Source: Anaeramoeba ignava
Taxonomy: Eukaryota; Metamonada; Anaeramoebidae
Assembly: GCA_028826165.1 (NCBI GenBank)
Contig: JAPDFW010000057.1
Coordinates: 532,726-596,725, forward strand
DNA: 64,000 nt
Direction: 5' to 3'
Numbering within the stretch: the stretch's first letter is position 1; every line of letters starts with the position of its first letter. The position numbers were made by a program, and so were the translations under genes. Positions 51,237-61,477 of the stretch are shown piece by piece. The notes under the pieces are model-generated. The model was not told the DNA's origin, did no database searches, and was given only the letters and a program-made list of their open reading frames with translations.

Positions 51237-52434
51237 ATGACTGTAAAAGCAGAATCAGTTATAGCAATAATAAGTGGATCATTTGGAATGACGGGTTCTA
51301 TTGGAATTATGCTAGTTCATTTACTTTATCCATCTTTAAGAAATTTATTTAGAAAATTAATTGTTATTTTATCAATATATGATTTTCTTCTCTCATTGGC
51401 ATATATGATTAATGGTCCTCAAAATAGTGTTGTATGCAGAATTCAAGTTATTTGGGAATCTGCTATGATGATTGCTACTCCTTGTTGGACAACAGTTGTT
51501 TCTTTAGTTACTTATTTGAAAATTAGGAATTATCAAGATTCTCAAGTTGATAAAATTCAAAAAATTTTGCATTTTGTTACTGCTATTTTTTATTTAGTTA
51601 TTTTTATAATTTGGAGTATTTATGCAGAAACTGATACAAAAGATACTCATTGGTTTGCTTTGAAAATTTAAAATTAAAATTTAAAATCAAAATTAAAATT
51701 AAAATCAAAATTAAAATCAAAATCAAAATTAAAATTAAAATTAAAATCAAAATTGAAATCAAAATTAAAATCAAAATCTAAAATTAAAATTCAAATTAAA
51801 ATCAAAATTTAAATTAAAATCAAAATCAAAATCAAAATAAATCAAAATCAAAATCAAAATTAAAATCAAAATCAAAATCAAAATCAAAATCAAAATTAAA
51901 ATTAAAATTTAAAAATTTAGGTGTTTTACAAAACAAAGATCTCTTTTAATGACACTTTATTTAATTTGGTGGTTTTTCTTATTAGTAATGATAATACTTT
52001 ATATTCTTAGTACAATAAAAATTCGAAAAGCATATAAATCATTAGCTTCAGTAAATTCAGTACTTGAAAAATTACGAAGAAAAGAAAAAATTAAAGTTCA
52101 ATTAAGAATGACACTTATTCCAATTATTTATATATTAATAGCAATTCCTTCTTCAGTTAAAAGAGCTAAAGAAGTGTTTTTCTTAAATAACACTGATTTT
52201 ATAACTCTTGATATTTTTCAAGCTATTTTCGATCCAAGTCAAGGAATTTTTGATTGTATTTTATTTGTTTTTATGGTTAAAGATGTCAGAACAAAAATAA
52301 AAGATTCTTTTAAGAAAATATTTTGTAACAAAAAATATTCTGAAGATCCAACAACTTTACTTTTAAGTTCAATGAATAGTCAACCTTCTTTACATTCAGA
52401 TCAAGAAGATAATTTCCAAAGTTCTGATAATTAA
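51237..52434 (+). CDS. Seven-helix receptor, cAMP-receptor-like GPCR (2 exons)
   Basis: Exons 51237-51652 and 51921-52434 join in phase to 309 aa. Seven hydrophobic segments are visible: IAIISGSFGMTGSIGIMLV, LIVILSIYDFLLSLAYMI, MMIATPCWTTVVSLVTYL, HFVTAIFYLVIFIIWSIY, YLIWWFFLLVMIILYIL, LIPIIYILIAIPSSV and FQAIFDPSQGIFDCILFVFM. The order, size and the QGIFDCILF end of helix 7 fit class E cAMP-receptor-like proteins of amoebae. A Cys near helix 3 (VVCRIQVIWES) and THWC before helix 5 could form the extracellular disulfide, and the short Ser-rich tail could be phosphorylated. The ligand is unknown. The join THW|CFTKQ depends on the donor TG|GTTTGC, which fits phase and topology. Confidence 0.78.
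51663..51913. repeat. AAAATC/AAAATT hexamer array in the GPCR intron
   Basis: Intron 51653-51920 is nearly all AAAATC and AAAATT units plus AAATTT variants. This is the same hexamer grammar as the coding CAAAAT/GAAAAT tracts. Confidence 0.88.
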
Positions 52435-52619
52435 ATAAATTCCAAATTTTCTTTCATTTTTTTTTCTTTTTGTTTTTTTTGTTTTGAAAAATTAATTCCT
52501 AAAAAAAAAAATTTATTTTTTCCTCATTTTCAAAATTCAAAAAAAAAAATTTAAAATAAAATTTAATTCAATTTGTTATTTTGTTTTTTATTAATTTTTT
52601 TTTTAAATTAATTTCGTTC

Positions 52620-55600
52620 TTATTTTTGAAATGTTTTTAAATTCCTTTCAAAATATTTAAATGCTCCAATGCAAAATTTTAATTGAATTGATTCTGGAAA
52701 ATTCTTTTCAATTTGTTCATTTAATTGTTCATTTTCTGGTTCAATTTGAATTAAAAATTTTTTAAGTTTTTCGTTTTCATCCAAATTATCTTTTAAAAAT
52801 GTTGAAATAAATTCTTTCCAAATTCTTTCTAATTCCAAAATTTCATTTTTTGAAAATGAAGAAAATAAATTTGTCATTTCTTGTTGATAAATTGATAAAA
52901 ATTTTTTCTTGAATTTTTTTGAAATATTTGGAAAAGGATCAATAAAATATTCTTCAAATTTTTTGAGAATAAATTGAATATGTTTAATTTTTACTAAAGA
53001 TTTAAAATTTGGTGAACTTTTAGAAATTTCTTCAATTTCATGATTTTGTAAATCATTCAAAACATAATCATAAATAGTTTTTTCAAATAATTCATCTGTA
53101 ACATTTTTTGGATCAATTTTTTGAATTCCTTGCCAAATTTGTTTTACTAACTCTTGACAATTCTTTGTTTGAGAATGTTTTTCTAAATCATTTATAATTT
53201 GTTCCCATTCATTAATTGCTAATTTTTCATCTTTAAATTCTAATTTTGAAATTTGATATTGTTCAATAATTGTTTCTGAATTTGAATAAATAAATTGGTT
53301 AATCTGGTTAATCTCCAAATCTCTGAAATTTGTTAAATTCATTTTGATTTGAGAATTGATCTTAAATTCCAATATTCTGAGGAAATATTTATCAATAAAT
53401 TGATTTTTGAATTCTTTTTCAATTTTATCTGGATCAATATCTAAAATAGAAATTCCATTAAATTTTTCTATTGAAATTGGGAAAGAAATTAAAAATGGTT
53501 TTTCTTGATGATTCCATTCATGATTATTTTGTTGTATTTCTTTTAATTCTTTCATTTTTTTAATCATTTCATTATTTAATCTTATAGAATGATTTATCAT
53601 CATTTCAATAAATAAGTGATTTGGTTCATTTCCTGGTAAACAATAATCAATAATCTGATTTTCATTCATTTTTATATCTTCAAATTCTTGAGGTAATGAT
53701 TCTTTTACTATTAAATATTTAATTTCTTTCAAACATAAATTCCAAAACTTTTCAAAATCTTGATAAATTTTTGAAGATTTGTTTTTGAATCCAAATCATT
53801 TTCTTGGTTTAAAAATTCATTGATTTTCATAATTTTTGTTTCTTCTTTCTAATTTTTACCATTTAATTCATTGAAAATAATACTTGAAAATGTAAGAAAT
53901 TTTGGGAATAATTTTAGAATTTTTAGCTTATTGGAATTTTCAATTATGAAATGAATAATTGATTTTCTTCTTTCTTCTGGATTTTTGGAAATCATTAAAT
54001 CAATAATCTCAAAAATTTCATTTCTCTCAAAAGAAATAAACATCCATTTCTTTTCTGATGAACTCTTCTTAATTTCTTGAATAAGTTCATTTTTTTCAAT
54101 TTGCTCAGAAAAAATAGATTCAAGAATTTTTTGATTATTTTTTTGATAAATATCTTCCGCTATTTTTTCAAATGAATTTCTTCCTTCAATATTTTTAAAA
54201 TCTATAACGCTTTGTTTTGTTGATTTAAACTTGGATCGGAAATTTGATAATATTTGATAATAATAAATAAGTGATTCTTCTTTTGAAAACTTTAATAATT
54301 TTGTGAATATTTCAAAATCATTTTCTATGTGTTCTAAAAATGAATTAATTAAATCATCTTGATTTTTTGATTGAAAAAAAAGATCATTCAATATTGAAAT
54401 GAAATTTTTTGATGCTTTTTCAGAAATGATAATAAAGGGTAAAAAGAAACAATGAATAGCCAATCTAATAAATCTGAAAATTATTGGATTTAACTCTCGA
54501 ATTGAATAAAGTGGATTTGTATTTGGATATTTGCTGAAAGTGTAAGAAAATGGTTTTTTGAAAAAGCTTTTCTTAATTCCATCATTTTTTATTATTCTTG
54601 AATCACAAATCCTGCATTTCATTAACTTTTCTTCATTTGGCTTGTTGATAATATTAATGTGATTATTCTCACAAATAAATATCTTGTTGAGATTTTTGAT
54701 TAAATCTTCTGGAAATGTAGCTTTTGGTGTTGTTGGCCAATGTATTTCCCTCATTTCTTCAATTTTTTCTTTTTCTGTATTTCCAGTTTCAAGAATAAAT
54801 TTTAATAAAGAATAAAAAGGTTCTAAATTAATTTTAAGAAAAATTTCTGTTGTTGAAAGAATCATATGAATAATTTCTTTTGATTTAACTTTTTTATCAA
54901 TCATCCCCAAGTTTTGAGCTATCATCTGAATTTCTTCTGAACTTTCTTCAACAATTTCATCGGGAATATTTGTTAAATAATTATTTTTAATCCAAAAATT
55001 TAAAACAGTAGATTTCTTGAATAAGTTATTTGATAATCTTTTTGAATTAGAATAAGATTTGATTAGATTTTTTGCTAAATCATTTTTTTTTAATTTTCCA
55101 TTTTGAATAAAATTATTAAGTTTTTCTTTTCCATCATTTCTGTAAATATATTCTAATAAAAACAAAATCCAATCTTTTCCTTTATTTTCAAAATTAAAGT
55201 GTCTAAATTTTTGAAGGAGAATTTCTGGTTGTTTTTTCAATTCTTTTCTTAATTTTATAATTTCAACAATTTTTTTTAAATTAAAAGGTTTTTGAATAAT
55301 TTTAATTGCTGGATCTTGTTCAACTTTCATTTCTTTTTCATTTTCATTTTCTTTTTCATTTTCACTTTCACTATCACTATTACTTTCACTTTCTTTTACT
55401 TTTACTTTTTCAATTTCTTTTTCAGAATCTGAATGTGAATCTGAAGGTGAATCTGAATCTGCATCTGAATCTGAATCTGAATTTGATTTGGAGTTATTTT
55501 TTTGATTTTCATTATTTTCGTTATTTTTTTGATTTTCATTATTTTCATTATTTTCATTATTTTCATTATTTTCATCACTTTCATTATTATCATTATTATT

Positions 55601-58600
55601 ATTATTTTTATCTTCAATATCAATATCAATCTCAATCTCAATATCAATCTTATTATTTTCCACAAATTCACAAACTTTCTCAAATAATTTTTCATTTTCT
55701 TCAAAAATTTTTAAAGTATTAATTGAAACCCAATTATAAATATTATCATAAATTGTTGTTTCATCACATTTTTTTATCATTTCATTTATAACTTGAAATA
55801 TTTCATTATAATATCTTTCATTTAATTCTTCTTCTTTAAATAAATTTTCAAAAAATGTTCCTAAAACTGGATTGTAAATTAATTCTTTTTTCATTTTTAA
55901 TCCACACAAAAAACTATTTTCTAAATCTCCAACAATAAATTGCAAAAATTCTTCAACTTCTTCTCCAATTTTTTCATTTTCATTTTTAATTCCTAAAAAT
56001 TTGAATTTGAAAATTATTCTTTCAATAATAATTTTACTGAAATATTCCATGAATAATGTGAAATAACGAATTAATTTCTCAATTTTTGATTTATTCTTTT
56101 CAATTATTTTTTCTTTTGTAAAATTTATAAAATGCGTTTTAAATTCAGAAACTTTTTGAGAGCAAATTGGGCATTCATATTTTTTATTATTTTGTGTGCT
56201 TCTTTGAATTCTTCTTTGAATCTTTTTTGTATCCTTTTTTGAAATAATTCTTTCCTTAATTTTTTTATTTTGTTTTGTATTTGAACAAATTGTGATTTCT
56301 TCTTGAGAATTGAATAATATTTCTTCCATTTCTTCAAATCCATTAAAATTAGTTTCAATCCATTTTTTACTTTTTCTCCAAATTTTATTTTTTGTTAAAT
56401 CTAATATTGGAGTAAATACTGATTTAATAAATTCTTCATATTTCAATTTTTTTGGATAAATAAACAAATCTTTATTTTCTTTGATTATTTTCCTAACAGT
56501 TTTTTTTGTTCTGAAATGAAGTAAAAGCTTAATTGTTTGTTTTTTAAGAATAATAAGATGCCAAATATTAACAAATTTCTTAATTTGTTTTTGATTTTCT
56601 TTTTCATTTTGGAATTTTTGTTCTTTTTGAAGTATTTTAATCAAATTAGAGAAATTCATTGCAAAAAGAATAATTGAATTTTCATTTTCATTTTCATTTT
56701 GATTTTCATCTTCATTTTCTTCAAAGTTTAAATTTGAAAATAATTTTAAGCAATAATCAATAAAATGATAAATTGAAAAACCGTTTCCTATGAAATTTTG
56801 AGGATTTCTAAAATCTTCACTAATCATCTCCATTTGATTCCAAATTGAAAATATCATACTTAATTCTTTTTGAACAATTCCAAAATAAATTTGATGGATT
56901 TTAATCAAAAAGTTTTCTTGTTCTTGTTCTTGTTTTTGTTTTGAATTATTCATTTCAATAAATTTAACAAGATCAATATTCAATTTATCTATCATTTGAT
57001 TTTGTTCTTGTGTTAAAGTAAATCTTCGAAAATCATTTATATATCTTGAAATTAAATTTTGATTTTCAGAACAATTTATATGAAAAGTTCTATTGAGTAT
57101 TTCAATCAATCCTTTGTTTTCGTCTTGATTAAATTTATTTTCTTGGATAATAGAATAAATATGATAAGAGAATGGGAATTCAGCATTTTGAAAATCATCT
57201 TCTGGAAATAAATTAATACATGGAAAATTTCCTGTTGTTATTATATCTTTCCAAAGTTGAGAAACATCCTTTTGTTTTGAACTCAAAAGAGATAAATTTC
57301 CATTTCGATTAACATTATTTAAAAATTTTCCAAATATTTGAATTATTTTTTCAATGAATTGATGATAAAGAAAGGAATTAAATGATTGATAATTTTCTTG
57401 TTCTTTCCATTTGTTTTCAATAAATTCCATTAAATCCCATTTATAAAGTTCAATTTTATATTTCACTCCTTCTCTTATCATTGAAATTAAAGAATCGTAA
57501 ACAATTTCTTTGAAATCCTTTTGTTCTTGGATTAATTTTTTGAAATCATTCATTAGAGATTTGAATTTTAAGCTTGTAGTATCTAAAAATCTAGAAAATG
57601 ATAATCCAATAATTTCATGAAGAATAAAATCTGAAATATTCTTTTTGTTTCTCTCAAAAACTAATTCAAGTTGATTTTTTGTTGTTGTTTCAATTTGATT
57701 ATTATTATAATAATTAAATTCAATTTTTGGAGAAATTTCTTCAATATAATAATATTCCCAAAAATCTTCAAAACAAAATGAAAATTCTGTTGAATATGGA
57801 TTTGGTGAAAGATGAATAATGAATATTACATAAAAATATTGTTCTCTTTGTTGAAGAAATTTGTTAATTTCCAATTCAATCAAATATTTAGATTGATAAA
57901 AAATATGAGAAGAAATTTCATTTGGATTAAAATGAATAAGTAAAATATTTTTTCTCTCTTTCTTATTTTGGATTTGATTAAAGAATTTTCTCGAACTTCT
58001 ATTAATAATGATGAATCAGTTTCAAAATTAAGAAGATTAATTGAAAATAAATTATAATCTTCAGGTATTGGAATTTTTGGTAAATTGGTGAATGTAAAAA
58101 CAATTGAGTTTAAAATTTTATCATGAACCAATTCATTTTGAAACAAATCAAGAAAATTTTGTTTATGTAAATCAAAATAGGAACTGCATATTTGATTGAT
58201 TTGAGATGATTCTATTGAGTTTTCATTGTTTTTCAATAAAATATTTTGCAATTCAACAATTTTATCAACCTTACCAAAAGTCTAATCAACAATCCATTCC
58301 AAATTTATCAAATTGGGATTTATCAAAATTATTGTTGTTGTTATTATTGTTGTTTCTTTTTCATTTTGTTTTGAAGTTTAATTGCAAGTGTTGTGAATAA
58401 ATTATCGTTATAATTTAAAATTAAATTATTCTTTCCAATTTTTGTGAAGATAATTTTTGACATTTTCCATAATTTTTGTATTGTTTTTCTTCAAAATCTT
58501 TACAATATGAATTTTTGATAAAATCTTTTGGAATAAATAATTGTTTTTCAAATCGATTCAAAACAGCTGGTGATTCATTATCATAGGCTTCTGTTTTGAC

Positions 58601-61477
58601 TAAAACAACAATAACTCGAAAATTTTGGATCAATTTGAATTGAATTGAATTATCTCCAAATGATATTCTTGCAAATAATTTGTCTTCAATTTGAATATAA
58701 TTCTGATTAAGAAGATCATATAAAGGCTCAAAAAGTTGATTGTTATTACATAGAACAATTGTTTCTCCCTAATCTCACTCCAAATTCTACTTTTTCAAAT
58801 TTTGAATAATTCTAAGTGAGTTTCCATCTTCAGAAAAAGATGAGCCAAATAAAACAACATTTTTAGTTTTAATTTGTCTTAAAAACAACATTGAAAAGTG
58901 AAAGGTTTTCAACAAGAATCATTAAATGTCTTGAAAATTTGTGGATTTCATCTTTTAGAAAGTATGTATTTTTCTCCTTCTTTTTGAATTAAATATCCTT
59001 TCAAATTTTGTTTAATTAATGATCTTGTTTTTGGGATTTGATTAGGTTTTTGTATTCCCAAAATTTGACAAAGTTTGGTTTGTAATTTCTCAAGAAATTC
59101 TGGTTTTGATCCAAAATTTCGATAAATTGAATTCCATATTACTTGATTATCAAGATGACTTTTTTGAAATTTTGATGTTGATTTAGCAATCATTTTTAAT
59201 AAATAATAAAAATCTCTTAATCCATAATAATTCCTAATTTTTGTATTTTGACTTGCATTTTGATTTTGATTTCTTTGATTTTGATTTCTTCGATTTTGAT
59301 TTCTTCGATTTTGATTTCTTTGATTTTGATTTCTTTGATTTTGATTTTGATTTTGGTTTTGATTTGGATTTTCATTTTGATTAGAAATTATTTCAAAATA
59401 AACTTTTGCTAATTTTTCAGGAAAATCATGAGATATTAATTTAAAAGATTTGAGTATCATTTCTGAAGTTAATTTAAGTTGTTTTAATGATGGATCAGGT
59501 CTTCTTAATAAAATTCCTCTGTTTATATTTGCTGGATCTAATCTCCAATTTGAAACTGCAAGAACAGAAACTTGTTTTTCAGAATCTTGATTTTGAGAAT
59601 AATTTGTTTGTTCAAGTAGATGTTGTTTATCTGATTTTTCAAGTTCTGAATGTAAAACTTTTAAAGGTAAATCTGGACTTAATTCAGCTAATGCAACTTC
59701 ATCCAAAATAACAACAGGAATAATATCTTTTTGATCAATTTTATTTGCAAAATTTCTTGCTGAATCAAAAATATTTTTAATTCCTTTAGCTGTTGTAACA
59801 GGAGAACATTGAATATAAAAAGGTTGTAAAGCAGGAAGTCCTCTAACTCTAATAAATTGATTTTCACTTCTTGGTCTTAAAATATGCATTAAAAGTTCAA
59901 TAGAAAGTGATTTAGAAGAACCTTTTAATTTTGGTTTTATAAATGAATTTTAATTTTAATTTTAATTTTAATTTTAATTTAAATTTTAATTTTAATTTTA
60001 ATTTTAATTTTAATTTTATATTTTAATTTTAATTTTAATTTTAATTTTAATTTAAATTTTAATTTTAATTTTGATTTTGATTTAAATTTCAATTTTGATT
60101 TTAATTAAATTTTAATTATTTTAATTTTAATTTTGATTTACCTGGTTTCCCAACAATAAACAATGGAATTTGAACATAACAACAAATGAATATCAATAAC
60201 AAATTTTCTTTTAATGCTTCATTTATAGCAACTGTTCGATCATAAGTATTAATTTCAAGTGAATCAACTAAATTTGATTGAATATTTTCAATAATTTTTT
60301 TAATTTCAACTTTTTGAATATTATTTTCTCCTCTTGGAAAATTAACATATTTCTTCTGAATTTCTTTTAAAAAAATTGTTTTCCTTTCACCAACAAATCG
60401 AGTAGAATAACAAACAAATAATGATAATAAAATTGCAGAATAAACATAATAATCTCCTCTTGAATAAATTAAATATTGGCCTGCTTTATTTTCCAAAAGC
60501 CATTTAAAAATTCTTAAAGTTCTTGATGCATCTCTTAATGAAACTGAACTTTCTGAATCGATTGAGTTATCTCTAATAAAATTATGAATAAAACATATAA
60601 TGTCTGTAAAATTTAAACTTATTTCTCCTTGCTTTTCGTTCAAATTGTTTAATTGAATTTCATCTAATGTTTGTTTAACCATTTGTTCTATATATATTTT
60701 TTCAATTTCAGGTGTTAAACTTCCAAAGTCAAAAATATCTTCCAAAAAAGAATCAGGAATAGGATGAACTCTATAAACCGCTTGTTGAATTTTTCTCATT
60801 TCTTCTTGTCTTTCTCCGTAATTGAAAACTAATCCTTCATTTTTGAGTAAATATTCATTATCATCTTCTTGATTTTGATTTCTGGTTTTATATTGATAAT
60901 CATATTTGTATTTTTTTTGATTTTGATTTTTAATTGATTCTCTTAATCTATATGGGTTTGCAGCTGCTAAAAACCTAATGTTATTTGATATTGATCTTCC
61001 ATTTATTAATCTATCAATCAATATTTCTTTGAATAAAATAATACAATCTTTTGGTGCTGTATTAAATTCATCAAAGAAGATATTTACAACAATATTTTGA
61101 TTTTCATTATTTTCATTATTTTCATTATTTTCATTATTTTGATTTTCATTATTTTCATTTTGATTTTCATTTTGATTTTCATTATTTTCACAAAAATGTT
61201 CTGCTTGTTCAACAATTTCAATAATATCTTTTTGTTTAATTCCTCCATGAATATTTTTGATAAATAATTTTTGTTCCATTACTTCTTCAACCAAATATTT
61301 AATCAATGCTGTTTTTCCACAACCAGTTTCTCCTAATAAAATAACAGGAATATTTTGCAAATATTTTTTATATTGAATATAAACCATCTTCATAAAATTA
61401 TCTGAAGTTATAACATATCTTGATTTTTCGGCTTTTTTTCGGAATTTTTCTAAAAAATTGGATTTACATTCAAACAT
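52620..61477 (-). CDS. RNF213-like AAA+ / E3 giant protein (multiple apparent frameshifts)
   Basis: Two dynein-like AAA modules lead. AAA-1: Walker A LLGETGCGKTALI, HGGIKQKDIIEIVEQA, Walker B IFFDEFNTAP, AAANPYRLR, then VHPIPDSFLEDIFDFGSLTP. AAA-2: across intron 59922-60141, VGKPG|SSKSLS, FYIQCSPVTT, Walker B VVILDEVALAE, VSNWRLDPANINRGIL. A linker with LFGSSF, LYDLLNQNYI and NRFEKQLFIP follows, then a 1,344-aa helical E3 shell (53849-57883) and a C-terminal part (52620-53732). All segments follow RNF213, which ubiquitinates lipids and proteins on lipid droplets and pathogens. A CENNH...CRIC finger at about 54600-54680 resembles the RZ finger. The ECPICSQK pair at about 56160 is only half a RING, so a classical RING is not evident. 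About ten one-base shifts are needed, densest at 57.9-59.0 kb. It may be a functional gene with assembly errors or a young pseudogene. Confidence 0.78.
55440..55620 (-). repeat. NENN / Asp-Ser acidic repeat inside the RNF213-like protein
   Basis: Coding-strand AATAATGAA units (NENN, NNENQK) are followed by a Ser-Asp run (SDSDSDADSDSPSDSHSDSE). Likely a disordered acidic insert within the E3 shell. Confidence 0.8.
59938..60137. repeat. TTTTAA hexamer array in the RNF213-like intron
   Basis: Intron 59922-60141 is TTTTAA/AAATTT hexamer repeat. Splicing it restores a P-loop of AAA-2 (GKPG|SSKS), which supports the intron. Confidence 0.85.

Noticed and set aside
58772-58796. 22-nt micro-intron GTAGAATTTGGAGTGAGATTAG in the RNF213-like gene
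   Set aside because: Removing it does not keep the homologous frame, so it does not explain the stops.
58765-58800. Reassigned stop codons (three in-frame stops in a conserved RNF213 block)
   Set aside because: All other genes end normally at TAA, TAG and TGA. Two one-base shifts give a stop-free, homologous reading, so no alternative code is needed.
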